Assembly: GCA_016213325.1 (NCBI GenBank) | Contig: JACRAY010000005.1 | Coordinates: 310,001 to 374,000, forward strand | DNA: 64,000 nucleotides | Direction: 5' to 3' | Origin: Burkholderiales bacterium | Lineage (GTDB): Bacteria > Pseudomonadota > Gammaproteobacteria > Burkholderiales > Burkholderiaceae_C | Shown here: positions 27,473-38,502 of the stretch, one piece after another | Numbering within the stretch: position 1 is the first letter of the stretch | Layout: each line of letters opens with the position of its first letter | The notes under the pieces: generated by a model | Database searches by the model: none | Seen by the model: only the letters and a program-made list of their open reading frames with translations | Told to the model about the DNA's origin: nothing | Position numbers and translations under genes: made by a program

Positions 27473-27706
27473 TTAGGCCTGGCCGCGGGCACGCATGTCC
27501 GCCAGCACGGCATCGATGCCATTCTTGTCGATCAGGCGCACCGCGGCGTTCGACACGCGCAGTCGCACCCAGCGGTTTTCGCTTTCGACCCAGAAACGGC
27601 GGTATTGCAGGTTCGGCAGGAACCGGCGCTTGGTCTTGTTGTTGGCGTGGGAGACGTTGTTTCCCACCATCGGGCCCTTGCCCGTGACTTCGCAGACGCG
27701 TGCCAT
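27473..27706 (-). CDS. rpmB: 50S ribosomal protein L28
   Basis: A 77-residue ribosomal protein. It has the family start [20 protein letters not shown], the basic stretch [19 protein letters not shown] and the C-terminus [19 protein letters not shown] 27706 is preceded by a strong AAAGGAG ribosome site. It is co-transcribed with rpmG. Confidence 0.97.
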   Translation of the reverse strand: MARVCEVTGKGPMVGNNVSHANNKTKRRFLPNLQYRRFWVESENRWVRLRVSNAAVRLIDKNGIDAVLADMRARGQA

Positions 27707-27805
27707 TGCAGCACTCCTTTGCATTCCGGCCGTCCACATCCCGTGGGGGCCTCACCTCGCCACTTCGGGGGCGGTAGCCGGCCGGCAAGACCGGCGAAGC
27801 CCACG

Positions 27806-27811
27806 ATTATA
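27806..27811 (-). promoter_or_regulatory. Consensus -10 box (TATAAT) for rpmB-rpmG
   Basis: On the minus strand TATAAT runs from 27811 to 27806, 100 bases upstream of the rpmB ATG, between trxB and rpmB. It is a perfect sigma-70 -10 hexamer in a GC-rich genome. No recognisable -35 is seen at 16-18 bases, which is not unusual for strong ribosomal promoters with other contacts. Confidence 0.6.
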
Positions 27812-27842
27812 GCTAAATGCAGGGACGGGCGTCGCGGGGCGG

Positions 27843-28799
<957 letters not shown>

Positions 28800-28882
28800 T
28801 CACCTGTGTGGTAAACACGACAGGTCGGTGTACATTTCGGGGCGTGTCGCCAAGTATCAACCGCGCGGGCGCGGCATGATGC

Positions 28883-28911
28883 TTGCCATTGGCTATCTGC
28901 CCGATTGTAAG
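28883..28911 (+). promoter_or_regulatory. Candidate sigma-70 promoter for the Crp-family gene
   Basis: TTGCCA (28883-28888) with a 17-base spacer and TGTAAG (28906-28911), about 38 bases upstream of the ATG at 28949. The -35 is a good match and the -10 a moderate one. The gap to the start fits a short leader carrying the GAGAAGGGA ribosome site. Confidence 0.4.
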
Positions 28912-28948
28912 AACCGTTTGGCCCGGTGCTCGAGAAGGGATATGACAC

Positions 28949-29623
28949 ATGTCGATGCTCTCCAATCTGGAACTGATTCGCCGGGTGCCGCTGTTCGCTC
29001 TGCTCACAGCGTCCCAGGCCGAGGCGGTTGCGGATGCGGTGATCAAGCGCCGCTTCAAGCGCGGCGAGGTGATCGTGGAGCAGGGCGAGAAATCGAACAC
29101 GCTGTTCATCATCCTCACCGGCCGCATCCGCGTGGTCACGTCCGACAAGCGCGGGCGTGAGGTGATCCTCGCCACGCTGAACCCCGGCGACTACATCGGC
29201 GAGATGAGCCTGATCGACAACGAGCCGCACTCGGCCACCTGCCGTGCCGAGGTGCAGACCGACATGCTCACGCTGGGGCGCGCCGAGTTCGCCCGCTGCC
29301 TGCCCGAAAACAGCTCGATGGCCTATGCCATCATGCGCGGCCTGGTGCAGCGCCTGCGCCAGGCCGACCGCAAGATCGAGTCGCTGGCGCTGATGGACGT
29401 GTATGGCCGCGTGGCGCGCGCGCTGCTCGAATTCGCGCAGCCCGACCGCGAGGGCCAGATGCTGATCAAGGAGCGCATCTCGCGGCAGGACATCGCCAAG
29501 ATGGTCGGCGCCTCGCGCGAGATGGTGAGCCGGGTGATGAAGGACCTGGAAGACCGGGGCTTCATCGAGACGAGGGAAGACGGGTCGATGATCGTGAAGG
29601 ACAGGTTGACGACTTTGGGATGA
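28949..29623 (+). CDS. Crp/Fnr-family transcriptional regulator
   Basis: A 224-residue cyclic-nucleotide-type regulator. The N-terminal beta-roll (~20-130) has [20 protein letters not shown] and a phosphate-binding-cassette-like [21 protein letters not shown] dimerisation helix follows, then a winged helix with recognition segment [20 protein letters not shown]. There are no N-terminal cysteines for an FNR Fe-S cluster. It probably binds a nucleotide or small molecule and activates or represses nearby genes. Its stop overlaps the ftsK start by four bases, an unusual pairing. Confidence 0.93.
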   Translation: MSMLSNLELIRRVPLFALLTASQAEAVADAVIKRRFKRGEVIVEQGEKSNTLFIILTGRIRVVTSDKRGREVILATLNPGDYIGEMSLIDNEPHSATCRAEVQTDMLTLGRAEFARCLPENSSMAYAIMRGLVQRLRQADRKIESLALMDVYGRVARALLEFAQPDREGQMLIKERISRQDIAKMVGASREMVSRVMKDLEDRGFIETREDGSMIVKDRLTTLG

Positions 29624-31944
29624 CGTATTCGCTGCACACGCTGACGGACTCTTCCGCGGTCCCCGCATCGCGCTCCGCCCCCTCCCGCCTCGCCCACGAA
29701 CTCCTGCTGGTCGCCGCCGGCGTTGCCCTGGTGTTCTGGGTGCTCGCCCTGGTGAGCTATGCGCCGGGCGACGCGGCGTTCTCCACATCGGGCGCAGCCG
29801 CGGGCGTGCGCAACTGGGGCGGCCGCTTCGGCGCGTGGCTGGCCGACGCCAGTTACTTCCTGTTCGGCTTCTCGGCGTGGTGGTGCGTGGCCGCGGCCGT
29901 GCGGGCCTGGATGGCACTGCTGGCGCGCTGGATGCGCGGCGAGCCCTCGCCGGTGCCGCCGGGCCGCTGGGCCTGGCTGCAGGGCCGCGTGGGCTTCTGG
30001 GCGGCGCTCGCGCTGCTGCTGGCAGCCAGCACGGCGCTGGAATGGTCGCGGCTGTACCGGTTCGAGCCGCGCCTGCCCGACCACGCCGGCGGTGCGCTGG
30101 GTTTCCTCACCGGTCCTGCGGCCGAAAAGTGGCTGGGCTTCACCGGTTCGGGCCTGGTCGGCGTGGCGCTCATCGTGCTGGCCGCGGCCATCGTGTTCCG
30201 CTTCTCGTGGAGCCACGCGGCCGAGAAGGTGGGTGCCGCCATCGACGGCTTCTTCGAGTCGCGCCGCGAAAAGCGCGAGATAGCCGAAGACCTGGCCTTC
30301 GGCCAGAAGGCCGCGCGCGAACGCGAGGACTCGGTGCAGGTCGAGCGCTTCGAGATCGAGGAGCAGCATCCCACGCCGGTGCTGATCGAGCCGGCCCTGA
30401 TCGAGGTGCCGCAGAGCAAGCGCGTGAGCAAGGAAAGGCAGAAGCCGCTGTTCGTCGAGATGCCTGACAGCAAGCTGCCGCAGGTGGACCTGCTCGACGG
30501 CGCGACCGGCCGGCAGGAGACCGTGCCGTCCGAAACGCTCGAGATGACCTCGCGCATGATCGAGAAGAAGCTCAAGGACTTCGGCGTCGAGGTGCGCGTG
30601 GTGGCGGCGGCGCCGGGGCCAGTGATCACGCGCTACGAGATCGAGCCTGCCACCGGCGTCAAGGGCTCGCAGGTGGTCAACCTCGCCAAGGACCTGGCGC
30701 GTTCGCTGTCGCTGGTGTCCATCCGCGTGATCGAGACCATCCCCGGCAAGAACTTCATGGCGCTGGAACTGCCCAACGCCAAGCGGCAGTCGATCCGGCT
30801 GTCCGAGATCCTCGGCTCGGAGGCGTACAACGAAGCCAAGTCCATGCTGACCATCGGCCTGGGCAAGGACATCGTGGGTAACCCCATCGTGGCGGACCTC
30901 TCGAAGATGCCCCACGTGCTGGTGGCGGGCACCACCGGCGCGGGCAAGTCGGTGGGCATCAACGCGATGATCCTGAGCCTGCTGTACAAGGCCGAGGCAC
31001 GCGACGTGCGGCTGCTGATGATCGACCCCAAGATGCTGGAGATGTCGGTGTACGAAGGCATCCCGCACCTGCTGGCGCCGGTGGTCACCGACATGCGGCA
31101 GGCGGCCAACGGCCTGAACTGGTGCGTGGGCGAGATGGAGCGGCGCTACCGCGTCATGAGCAAGCTGGGCGTGCGCAACCTGGCGGGCTTCAACCACAAG
31201 CTCGACGAGGCGAAGGCCAGGGGCGAGTTCATCTACAACCCGTTTTCGCTCACGCCCGAAAGCCCCGAGCCGCTGGACCGGCTGCCGTACATCGTGGTCG
31301 TGATCGACGAACTGGCCGACCTGATGATGGTGGTGGGCAAGAAGATCGAGGAGCTGATCGCGCGGCTCGCGCAGAAGGCGCGCGCGGCCGGCATCCACCT
31401 GGTGCTGGCGACCCAGCGGCCCAGCGTGGACGTGATCACCGGCCTCATCAAGGCCAACATCCCCACGCGCATCGCCTTCCAGGTGTCCAGCAAGATCGAC
31501 AGCCGCACCATCCTCGACCAGATGGGCGCCGAAGCGCTGCTGGGCATGGGCGACATGCTGTACCTGCCCAGCGGCACCGGCCTGCCCATCCGCGTGCACG
31601 GGGCTTTCGTGAGCGACGACGAAGTGCACCGGGTGGTGAAGTACCTGAAGGAGCAGGGCGGCGAGCCCAATTACATCGAAGGCGTGCTGGAAGGCGGCGT
31701 GCTCGATGGCGAGGACGGCAACGGCTTGTCGGCCGAAGGCGGCGGCGAAGGTGATCCGCTGTATGACAAGGCTGTCGAAATCGTGCTGAAAAACCAGAAG
31801 GCCAGCATCTCGCTGGTGCAGCGGCACCTGTCGATCGGCTACAACAAGGCGGCGAACCTGCTGGAGGCGATGGAGAAGGCGGGGCTGGTCAGTGCGATGA
31901 ATGCGCGCGGCCAGCGCGAGATCCTCATTCCGGGGCGCGAATAA
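29620..31944 (+). CDS. ftsK: DNA translocase FtsK
   Basis: A 774-residue septal DNA pump that clears and aligns chromosome dimers for XerCD. It has four N-terminal TM helices (~25-195), a short charged linker, a motor domain with Walker [13 protein letters not shown] (~438-449) and Walker [15 protein letters not shown]. The C-terminal gamma winged helix ([20 protein letters not shown]) reads KOPS sites. The linker is much shorter than in E. coli FtsK, as is usual in Burkholderiales. ATG 29620 lies within the regulator's TGA. Confidence 0.96.
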   Translation: MTYSLHTLTDSSAVPASRSAPSRLAHELLLVAAGVALVFWVLALVSYAPGDAAFSTSGAAAGVRNWGGRFGAWLADASYFLFGFSAWWCVAAAVRAWMALLARWMRGEPSPVPPGRWAWLQGRVGFWAALALLLAASTALEWSRLYRFEPRLPDHAGGALGFLTGPAAEKWLGFTGSGLVGVALIVLAAAIVFRFSWSHAAEKVGAAIDGFFESRREKREIAEDLAFGQKAAREREDSVQVERFEIEEQHPTPVLIEPALIEVPQSKRVSKERQKPLFVEMPDSKLPQVDLLDGATGRQETVPSETLEMTSRMIEKKLKDFGVEVRVVAAAPGPVITRYEIEPATGVKGSQVVNLAKDLARSLSLVSIRVIETIPGKNFMALELPNAKRQSIRLSEILGSEAYNEAKSMLTIGLGKDIVGNPIVADLSKMPHVLVAGTTGAGKSVGINAMILSLLYKAEARDVRLLMIDPKMLEMSVYEGIPHLLAPVVTDMRQAANGLNWCVGEMERRYRVMSKLGVRNLAGFNHKLDEAKARGEFIYNPFSLTPESPEPLDRLPYIVVVIDELADLMMVVGKKIEELIARLAQKARAAGIHLVLATQRPSVDVITGLIKANIPTRIAFQVSSKIDSRTILDQMGAEALLGMGDMLYLPSGTGLPIRVHGAFVSDDEVHRVVKYLKEQGGEPNYIEGVLEGGVLDGEDGNGLSAEGGGEGDPLYDKAVEIVLKNQKASISLVQRHLSIGYNKAANLLEAMEKAGLVSAMNARGQREILIPGRE

Positions 31945-31997
31945 CGTTTGGTTGCGAACCCCGCACGGCCGGGCAGCTCCAACGGACAATGCGCCCT

Positions 31998-32633
31998 ATG
32001 AAGAAGCTACTGATCGCCCTTGCGGCGTCCTGCTCCATGTCCGCCTTTGCCGGCGGCCTGGAGGCCCTCGAGAATTTCATCCGCACCGCCAAGACGGGCA
32101 AGTCGGAGTTCACTCAGACCGTCACCGCCCCGGCACGCGAAGGGCAGGCCGCGCGCAGCAAGACGTCCAGCGGCACCTTCGAATTCCAGCGGCCCAACAA
32201 ATTCCGCTTCAACTACCGCAAGCCCTTCGAGCAGGTGATCGTGGCCGACGGCACCACGCTGTGGCTGTTCGACAAGGACCTGAACCAGGTGACGCAGCGC
32301 GGCCAGTCCAGGGTGCTCGGCTCCACGCCGGCGGCGCTGATCGCCGCGTCACCCGACATCGAATCGCTCAAGAAAGAGTTCGACCTGCAGCCGCTGCCTG
32401 ATGCCAACGGCCTGCAGTGGGTGCAGGCCACGCCGAAGGTGAAGGAAGGCCAGTTGAACAGCATGAAGGCGGGCTTTCGCGGCAACGACCTGGCAGTGCT
32501 GGAAATCCTGGACGGCTTCGGCCAGAAGTCGGTGCTGCAGTTCACCGGCATGCAGCTCAATGCGGCCGTGACGCCCGAGTCGTTCCGCTTCCAGCCGCCG
32601 CAAGGCGTGGACGTGGTGAAGGCGCCGAACTAG
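31998..32633 (+). CDS. lolA: Outer membrane lipoprotein carrier protein LolA
   Basis: A 211-residue periplasmic chaperone that carries lipoproteins from LolCDE to LolB. Signal peptide MKKLLIALAASCSMSAFA is followed by the beta-barrel core, with SGTFEFQRPNKFRFNYRKPF and DGTTLWLFDKDLNQVTQR being the signature strands. ATG 31998 is chosen over 31989 because the signal peptide then starts MKK. It lies 53 bases downstream of ftsK, a typical ftsK-lolA-rarA order. Confidence 0.95.
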   Translation: MKKLLIALAASCSMSAFAGGLEALENFIRTAKTGKSEFTQTVTAPAREGQAARSKTSSGTFEFQRPNKFRFNYRKPFEQVIVADGTTLWLFDKDLNQVTQRGQSRVLGSTPAALIAASPDIESLKKEFDLQPLPDANGLQWVQATPKVKEGQLNSMKAGFRGNDLAVLEILDGFGQKSVLQFTGMQLNAAVTPESFRFQPPQGVDVVKAPN

Positions 32634-33001
32634 ATCTCGCGCGCGATCTGGCCGAGCTGCTTGCCCTCGATGTATTCGTCCATCCGCGAAATCAGCCGCC
32701 ACCATTCGCTGCCGTCCTCGCGGTAGACCCGCATCGCGCCCGCGCGCACCAGGATCTTGCGCAGCTCGTCGTCCTGGAAGCCGCCCAGGTGCATGCGCAG
32801 CGTCTCGAACGAACGGTCAGTGAAGCCCTTGTGGCCGAGGAAGTGCCGCGCGGTTTCCTCCGCCATGTACTCGGTGCGATGCTGCGCGCGAATGATCTGC
32901 AGCTGGTTGGCGAACTGCTGCCGGTTGAGCAGGAAGGTGATGCCACCGCCGACGGCGGCGCCCAGCAGCGCGGAGAAGGTGTGCCAGAGCGGGGAGTCCA
33001 T
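32630..33001 (-). CDS. Hypothetical protein with one N-terminal membrane helix
   Basis: A 123-residue protein I do not recognise. Residues ~8-26 (TFSALLGAAVGGGITFLLN) form a glycine-rich membrane segment. The rest is a charged helical domain (EYMAEETARHFLGHKGFTDR, FQDDELRKILVRAGAMRVYR). The last part resembles a winged-helix or DUF-type fold, but this is not firm. It is inserted between lolA and rarA on the opposite strand: its stop overlaps the lolA stop by four bases, and its start is 24 bases from the rarA start. Confidence 0.7.
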   Translation of the reverse strand: MDSPLWHTFSALLGAAVGGGITFLLNRQQFANQLQIIRAQHRTEYMAEETARHFLGHKGFTDRSFETLRMHLGGFQDDELRKILVRAGAMRVYREDGSEWWRLISRMDEYIEGKQLGQIAREI

Positions 33002-33025
33002 GGGCGCGGACTATAAACTGGGCGG

Positions 33026-34321
33026 ATGTCGACGACCGCTCCCCTGGCCGAACGCCTGCGCCCGAACACGCTCGCCGAGGTGATCGGCCAGCAGCACCTG
33101 CTGGGCGAAGGCATGGCGCTCAGGGTGGCGTTCGAAGCGGGCGAGCCGCACAGCTGCATCCTGTGGGGGCCGCCGGGCACCGGCAAGACCACCATCGCGC
33201 GGCTGATGGCCCAGGCATTCGATGCGCAGTTCATCACCATCAGCGCGGTGCTGGGCGGCGTGAAGGACATTCGCGAAGCCGTGGAGAAGGCGCAGGTCGC
33301 GCAGGCGCACGGCCGCCGCACCATCGTGTTCGTCGACGAGGTGCACCGGTTCAACAAGAGCCAGCAGGACGCCTTCCTGCCGCACGTGGAATCGGGGCTG
33401 TTCACTTTCATAGGCGCGACCACCGAGAACCCGTCGTTCGAAGTGAACTCGGCGCTGCTGTCGCGCGCCGCGGTGTACGTGCTGCAGCCGCTTGCCGAAG
33501 CCGACCTCGACCGGATCGTCGAGCGCGCGCAGGCCATAGGCGCGGTACCGCCGCTGGAAGCGAAAGCGCAGGAGCGGCTGGCCGCGTATGCCGACGGCGA
33601 TGCGCGGCGCCTGCTCAACACGCTGGAGACGCTCGCCGTCGCGGCGCGCAAGGAAAAGCGCGGCGAGATCACCGACGAGTGGGTGCTGAAGGTGCTGGGC
33701 GAGCGCATGCGCCGCTACGACAAGGGCGGCGAGCAGTTCTACGACACCATCAGCGCGCTGCACAAGTCGGTGCGCGGCTCCGACCCCGACGCGGCGCTCT
33801 ACTGGTTCGTGCGCATGATCGACGGCGGGGCCGACCCGCGCTACATCGCGCGCCGCATGATCCGCATGGCCGTGGAAGACGTGGGCCTGGCCGACCCGCG
33901 CGCGCTGCGCATGGCGCTGGATGCATCGGAAACCTACGAGCGGCTGGGCACGCCCGAAGGCGAACTGGCGCTCGCACAGTGCGTGGTCTACCTGGCGGTG
34001 GCGGCCAAGTCCAACGCCGTCTACACGGCCTACAACGAAGTGCGCTCCCTGGTTCGCAAGCAAGGCACGCGGCCGGTGCCCATGCACCTGCGCAATGCCC
34101 CCACGCGCCTGATGAAGGAGCTGGGTTACGGCAAGGACTACCGCTACGCGCACGAAGAGGCCGACGGTTTTTCGGCGGGCCAGACCTACTTTCCCGATGG
34201 CATGCAGCCGCAGGCGTTCTACCGGCCGGTGGACCGCGGGCTGGAAATCCGCATCGCCGAAAAGCTCGCGTCGCTGCGCGAGCGCAACCAGTCGGCGCGC
34301 CGCGATTCCGATCCGGCATGA
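33026..34321 (+). CDS. rarA: Replication-associated recombination protein A
   Basis: A 431-residue AAA+ ATPase related to clamp loaders, acting at stalled replication forks. It has Walker A GPPGTGKTTIARL (~50-62), Walker B/sensor TIVFVDEVHRFNKSQQDAF, the SRC-like segment ALLSRAAVYVLQPL, and the C-terminal MgsA region (SDPDAALYWFVRMIDGGADP, YLAVAAKSNAVYTAYN). ATG 33026 is very close to a TATAAA at 33012-33017, which raises the possibility of a near-leaderless mRNA. Confidence 0.96.
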   Translation: MSTTAPLAERLRPNTLAEVIGQQHLLGEGMALRVAFEAGEPHSCILWGPPGTGKTTIARLMAQAFDAQFITISAVLGGVKDIREAVEKAQVAQAHGRRTIVFVDEVHRFNKSQQDAFLPHVESGLFTFIGATTENPSFEVNSALLSRAAVYVLQPLAEADLDRIVERAQAIGAVPPLEAKAQERLAAYADGDARRLLNTLETLAVAARKEKRGEITDEWVLKVLGERMRRYDKGGEQFYDTISALHKSVRGSDPDAALYWFVRMIDGGADPRYIARRMIRMAVEDVGLADPRALRMALDASETYERLGTPEGELALAQCVVYLAVAAKSNAVYTAYNEVRSLVRKQGTRPVPMHLRNAPTRLMKELGYGKDYRYAHEEADGFSAGQTYFPDGMQPQAFYRPVDRGLEIRIAEKLASLRERNQSARRDSDPA

Positions 34322-34333
34322 GGCCATGCTTCA

Positions 34334-34345
34334 AGGGTTAACCCT
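34334..34345. promoter_or_regulatory. 12-bp perfect palindrome upstream of livH
   Basis: AGGGTTAACCCT at 34334-34345 is its own reverse complement. It lies 35 bases upstream of a TACAAT box (34380-34385), which is where an operator or activator site would sit. The binding protein cannot be inferred. Confidence 0.45.
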
Positions 34346-34379
34346 GAACGTGCACGGCAGAACGTCCAGGGCCGACCGC

Positions 34380-34385
34380 TACAAT
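34380..34385 (+). promoter_or_regulatory. Candidate -10 box (TACAAT) for the liv operon
   Basis: TACAAT in the interval between rarA and livH, directly followed by the hairpin at 34393. No clear -35 is seen 17 bases upstream. If used, the transcript would begin just before the hairpin. Confidence 0.4.
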
Positions 34386-34392
34386 TCGTCTT

Positions 34393-34424
34393 AAACCCGC
34401 CCCAGGAGCACTGGCGGGTTTTTT
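34393..34424 (+). terminator. Intrinsic terminator between rarA and livH
   Basis: AAACCCGCC (34393-34401), an 11-base loop and GGCGGGTTT (34413-34421) followed by TTT, a textbook stem plus U-run. It ends rarA transcription. If the TACAAT box at 34380 is a start site, it would instead act as an attenuator in the liv leader. Confidence 0.85.
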
Positions 34425-34485
34425 GCTAGGTGGAGAAGAGTCGAGCCCGCCCGCGCGGCCGCCCAAGAAACCGGAGAACAGCTCT

Positions 34486-35415
34486 ATGGAAACCCTGCTG
34501 CAACAGATCATCAACGGTCTGGTCCTCGGCAGCATGTACGCCCTGATAGCCCTTGGCTACACCATGGTGTACGGCATCATCAACCTGATCAACTTTGCCC
34601 ACGGCGAGGTGCTGATGGTGGGCGCCATCACCAGCTGGGCGATCATCACCCAGGCCCAGGAGTCCATGCCCGAAGTGCCCGGCTGGGTGCTGCTGATCGT
34701 GGCCATGCTGATCTCGTGCGTGGTGGCGGCGGCGCTCAACTTCGTGATCGAGAAGGTGGCTTACCGGCCCCTGCGCAACAGCCCCAAGCTGGCGCCGCTG
34801 ATCACCGCCATCGGCATGTCGCTGCTGCTGCAGACGCTGGCGATGATCATCTTCAAGCCGAACTACAAGCCCTACCCGACGCTGCTGCCCGCGACGCCCT
34901 TCAACATCGGCGGTGCGGTGATCACGCCCACGCAGGTGATGATCCTGGCGCTCACTGCCGTGTCGCTCGCGGTGCTGATGTACCTGGTGAACTACACGCG
35001 GCTGGGGCGCGCCATGCGGGCGACCGCCGAGAACCCGCGCGTCGCCGCGCTGATGGGGGTGAAGCCCGACACGGTGATCTCCGCCACCTTCGTGATCGGC
35101 GCGGTGCTCGCCACCATCGCCGGGGTGATGTACGCGTCGAACTACGGCACCGTGCAGCACACCATGGGCTTCCTGCCCGGGCTGAAGGCCTTCACCGCCG
35201 CGGTGTTCGGCGGCATCGGCAACCTCGCAGGCGCCGTCGTGGGCGGCATCCTGCTGGGGCTGATCGAAGCCATCGGCTCCGGCTACATCGGCACGCTCAC
35301 CGGCGGCGTGCTGGGCAGCCACTATTCGGACATCTTCGCCTTCATCGTGCTGATCGCAATGCTCACGCTGCGTCCCTCGGGCCTGCTGGGCGAGCGGGTG
35401 GCCGACCGCGCCTGA
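34486..35415 (+). CDS. livH: Branched-chain amino acid ABC transporter permease LivH
   Basis: A 309-residue inner-membrane permease with about eight helices. It starts METLLQQIINGLVLGSMYAL and has the family segments INFAHGEVLMVGA and GAVVGGILLGLIEAIGS. With LivM it forms the channel for leucine/isoleucine/valine or related amino-acid or amide import. ATG 34486 follows GGAGA. No periplasmic substrate-binding gene (livJ/K) is present in the visible operon, so the solute is supplied by a protein encoded elsewhere. Confidence 0.95.
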   Translation: METLLQQIINGLVLGSMYALIALGYTMVYGIINLINFAHGEVLMVGAITSWAIITQAQESMPEVPGWVLLIVAMLISCVVAAALNFVIEKVAYRPLRNSPKLAPLITAIGMSLLLQTLAMIIFKPNYKPYPTLLPATPFNIGGAVITPTQVMILALTAVSLAVLMYLVNYTRLGRAMRATAENPRVAALMGVKPDTVISATFVIGAVLATIAGVMYASNYGTVQHTMGFLPGLKAFTAAVFGGIGNLAGAVVGGILLGLIEAIGSGYIGTLTGGVLGSHYSDIFAFIVLIAMLTLRPSGLLGERVADRA

Positions 35416-35426
35416 GGAGGACAGCC

Positions 35427-36530
35427 ATGGACTTCATCAACAGGCAGAACAAGTACGTCGTCTGGGCCCTGTCGGCCCTGGCGCTCGCCATCCTGCCGCT
35501 GCTGCTTCAGTGGGCCGGCAACTTCTGGGTGCGCATGGCCGACATCGCGCTGCTGTACGTGCTGCTGGCGCTGGGCCTCAACATCGTGGTGGGCTACGCG
35601 GGGCTGCTGGACCTGGGCTTCGTCGCCTTCTTCGCCATCGGCGCCTACATGTACGGCCTGATGGCGTCGCCGCACCTGTCGGAGACCTTCGAGTGGTTCC
35701 GCCAGATGTTCCCCACGGGGCTGCATACCTCGATCTGGCTGGTGGTGCCGCTCGGGGCGGCGATAGCGGGCGTGTTCGGGATCCTGCTGGGCGCGCCCAC
35801 GCTGAAGCTGCGCGGCGACTACCTGGCCATCGTGACGCTCGGCTTCGGCGAGATCATCCGTGTGTTCCTGAACAACCTGGACCACCCGGTGAACATCACG
35901 AACGGTCCCAAGGGCCTCGGGCAGATCGACCCCATCAGCATCTTCGGGCTGAATTTCGGCAAGCCGCTGGAAGTGTTCGGCTTCGAGATCTCGTCGGTCA
36001 CGTGGTACTACTACCTGTTCCTCGCGCTGGTGGTGATCAGCGTCGTCATCTGCCACCGCCTCGAAGTCTCGCGCATCGGGCGCGCCTGGATGGCGATCCG
36101 CGAAGACGAGATCGCCGCCAAGGCCATGGGCATCAACACGCGCAACATGAAGCTGCTGGCCTTCGGCATGGGCGCCACCTTCGGCGGCGTGTCGGGCGCC
36201 ATGTTCGGCGCCTTCCAGGGCTTCGTGTCGCCCGAGTCGTTTTCGCTCAACGAGTCGATCATGATCGTCGCCATGGTGGTGCTGGGCGGCATCGGCCACC
36301 TGCCGGGCGTGATCGTCGGTGCCGTGCTGCTGTCGGTGCTGCCCGAAGTGCTGCGCTGGGTGTCCGGCGCGATGGACCTGCAGTCGGTGACCGGCGGCCG
36401 GCTCGACCCCGCCATCCTGCGCCAGCTGCTGATCGCGCTGGCCATGATCATCGTCATGCTGCTGCGCCCGCGCGGCATCTGGCCGACGCCCGAACACGGC
36501 AAGTCGCTGCAGCCGGTCGACGTGAAGTGA
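35427..36530 (+). CDS. livM: Branched-chain amino acid ABC transporter permease LivM
   Basis: A 367-residue permease partner of LivH. It has LYVLLALGLNIVVGYAGLLD (~40-59), LRGDYLAIVTLGFGEIIRV, and the EAA-like cytosolic loop GRAWMAIREDEIAAKAMGIN that contacts the ATPases. AGGAGG six bases upstream of the ATG gives strong initiation. It is 11 bases after livH and 10 before livG. Confidence 0.95.
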   Translation: MDFINRQNKYVVWALSALALAILPLLLQWAGNFWVRMADIALLYVLLALGLNIVVGYAGLLDLGFVAFFAIGAYMYGLMASPHLSETFEWFRQMFPTGLHTSIWLVVPLGAAIAGVFGILLGAPTLKLRGDYLAIVTLGFGEIIRVFLNNLDHPVNITNGPKGLGQIDPISIFGLNFGKPLEVFGFEISSVTWYYYLFLALVVISVVICHRLEVSRIGRAWMAIREDEIAAKAMGINTRNMKLLAFGMGATFGGVSGAMFGAFQGFVSPESFSLNESIMIVAMVVLGGIGHLPGVIVGAVLLSVLPEVLRWVSGAMDLQSVTGGRLDPAILRQLLIALAMIIVMLLRPRGIWPTPEHGKSLQPVDVK

Positions 36531-36540
36531 GGACGCAGGA

Positions 36541-37352
36541 ATGAGCGACACCGTACTTCGCGTAGCCGGCATCTCCAAGCGCTTCGGCGGCCTGCAGGCC
36601 CTGTCGGATGTGGGCCTGAGCATCCAGCGCGGCCAGGTCTACGGCCTGATCGGCCCCAACGGCGCCGGCAAGACGACCTTCTTCAACGTGATCACCGGGC
36701 TGTACACGCCCGACAGCGGCAGCTTCGAGCTGGCCGGCAAACCCTACACGCCGTCGGCCGTGCACGAGGTGGCCAAGGCCGGCATCGCGCGCACCTTCCA
36801 GAACATCCGGCTCTTCGCCGAGATGACCGCGCTGGAGAACGTGATGGTGGGCCGGCACATCCGCACCGGCTCGGGCCTGCTGGGCGCCATCTTCCGCACG
36901 GCTTCGTTCAAGGCCGAGGAAGCGCAGATCACCGACCGCGCGCGTGAGCTGCTGGAATACGTGGGCATCGCCAAGTTCGCCGACTACAAGGCCCGCACGC
37001 TGTCGTACGGCGACCAGCGCCGCCTGGAGATTGCGCGCGCGCTGGCCACCGACCCGCAGCTGCTGGCTCTCGACGAACCCGCAGCCGGCATGAACTCCAC
37101 CGAGAAGGTGGTGCTGCGCGAGCTGATCGACCGCATCCGCAAGGACGGCCGCACCATCCTGCTGATCGAACACGACGTGAAGCTGGTGATGGGCCTGTGC
37201 GACCGCGTGACCGTGCTGGACTACGGCAAGGCGATCGCCGAAGGCACGCCGTACGACGTGCAGCGCAACGAGAAGGTGATCGAGGCCTACCTCGGCCACA
37301 GCGCCGCGCACCCGGGCGCGGGCGCGCCGCCGGTGGCGAGCGGAGAAGAAGA

Positions 37353-37356
<4 letters not shown>
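36541..37356 (+). CDS. livG: Branched-chain amino acid ABC transporter ATP-binding protein LivG
   Basis: A 271-residue ATPase. It has Walker A GPNGAGKTTFFN (~38-49), the Q-loop in IARTFQNIRLF, signature LSYGDQRRLEIARAL and Walker B LLALDEPAAGMN, with the long insert (RHIRTGSGLLGAIFRT) typical of LivG over LivF. It hydrolyses ATP to drive import through LivHM. The stop overlaps livF by four bases. Confidence 0.95.
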
Positions 37357-38069
<713 letters not shown>

Positions 38070-38396
38070 TCAGTAGCGCCACTGCAGCTCGAAGCTGGCC
38101 TCGCGCACGCGCTCCCGGTTGCCCGCGAGGGGTTCGTAGGCATCCACGCCGAAGCTGGCCGAAGTCGTGGGTGAGAAATGCCATCGCAGCCTGGCGCCGT
38201 ACGCCGTGCGCACACTGCCCGGCTGCGGCGCCGAAGCCCAGGCGCCTTCGCATGCGTGGATGGGCCGTCCACAGGTGAGCGCCGTCCCAGAGGGCGTGAG
38301 CTGCAGCCCGAGGTAGCCCCGTCGCACGGGGGCTGTCTCGGCCTGGGCGGCCAGGGCCAGCGCACACAACAAACCCGTCAAGCTCCGCGTCGACAT
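38070..38396 (-). CDS. Small exported protein, possible outer-membrane beta-strand protein
   Basis: A 108-residue product not recognised. It has a signal peptide (STRSLTGLLCALALAAQA). The mature sequence alternates polar and aromatic residues (GYLGLQLTPSGTAL, RTAYGARLRWHFSP, FELQWRY) and ends in an aromatic residue, as outer-membrane barrel proteins do. Two cysteines (ALTCGRPIHACEG) may form a disulfide. It is much shorter than any complete eight-strand barrel, so it could be a fragment or a periplasmic protein. Confidence 0.6.
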   Translation of the reverse strand: MSTRSLTGLLCALALAAQAETAPVRRGYLGLQLTPSGTALTCGRPIHACEGAWASAPQPGSVRTAYGARLRWHFSPTTSASFGVDAYEPLAGNRERVREASFELQWRY

Positions 38397-38407
38397 CGGC
38401 GGCTCCC

Positions 38408-38426
38408 CCGGCTTTTGCGAAGCCGG
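38408..38426. other. Small hairpin between the Bug receptor and the small exported protein
   Basis: CCGGCTT (38408-38414), loop TTGCG, and AAGCCGG (38420-38426). It lies 77 bases past the stop of the Bug gene (minus strand) and 12 bases upstream of the next minus-strand start. There is no U-run, so termination is possible but unproven. Confidence 0.4.
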
Positions 38427-38502
38427 TTGAGCCACTGTAATGAGACGTTGCAAAGGCCCGTGTCGGACCCGCCGCACAGGCGCTGTAGGACGGCGCTACG
38501 GT

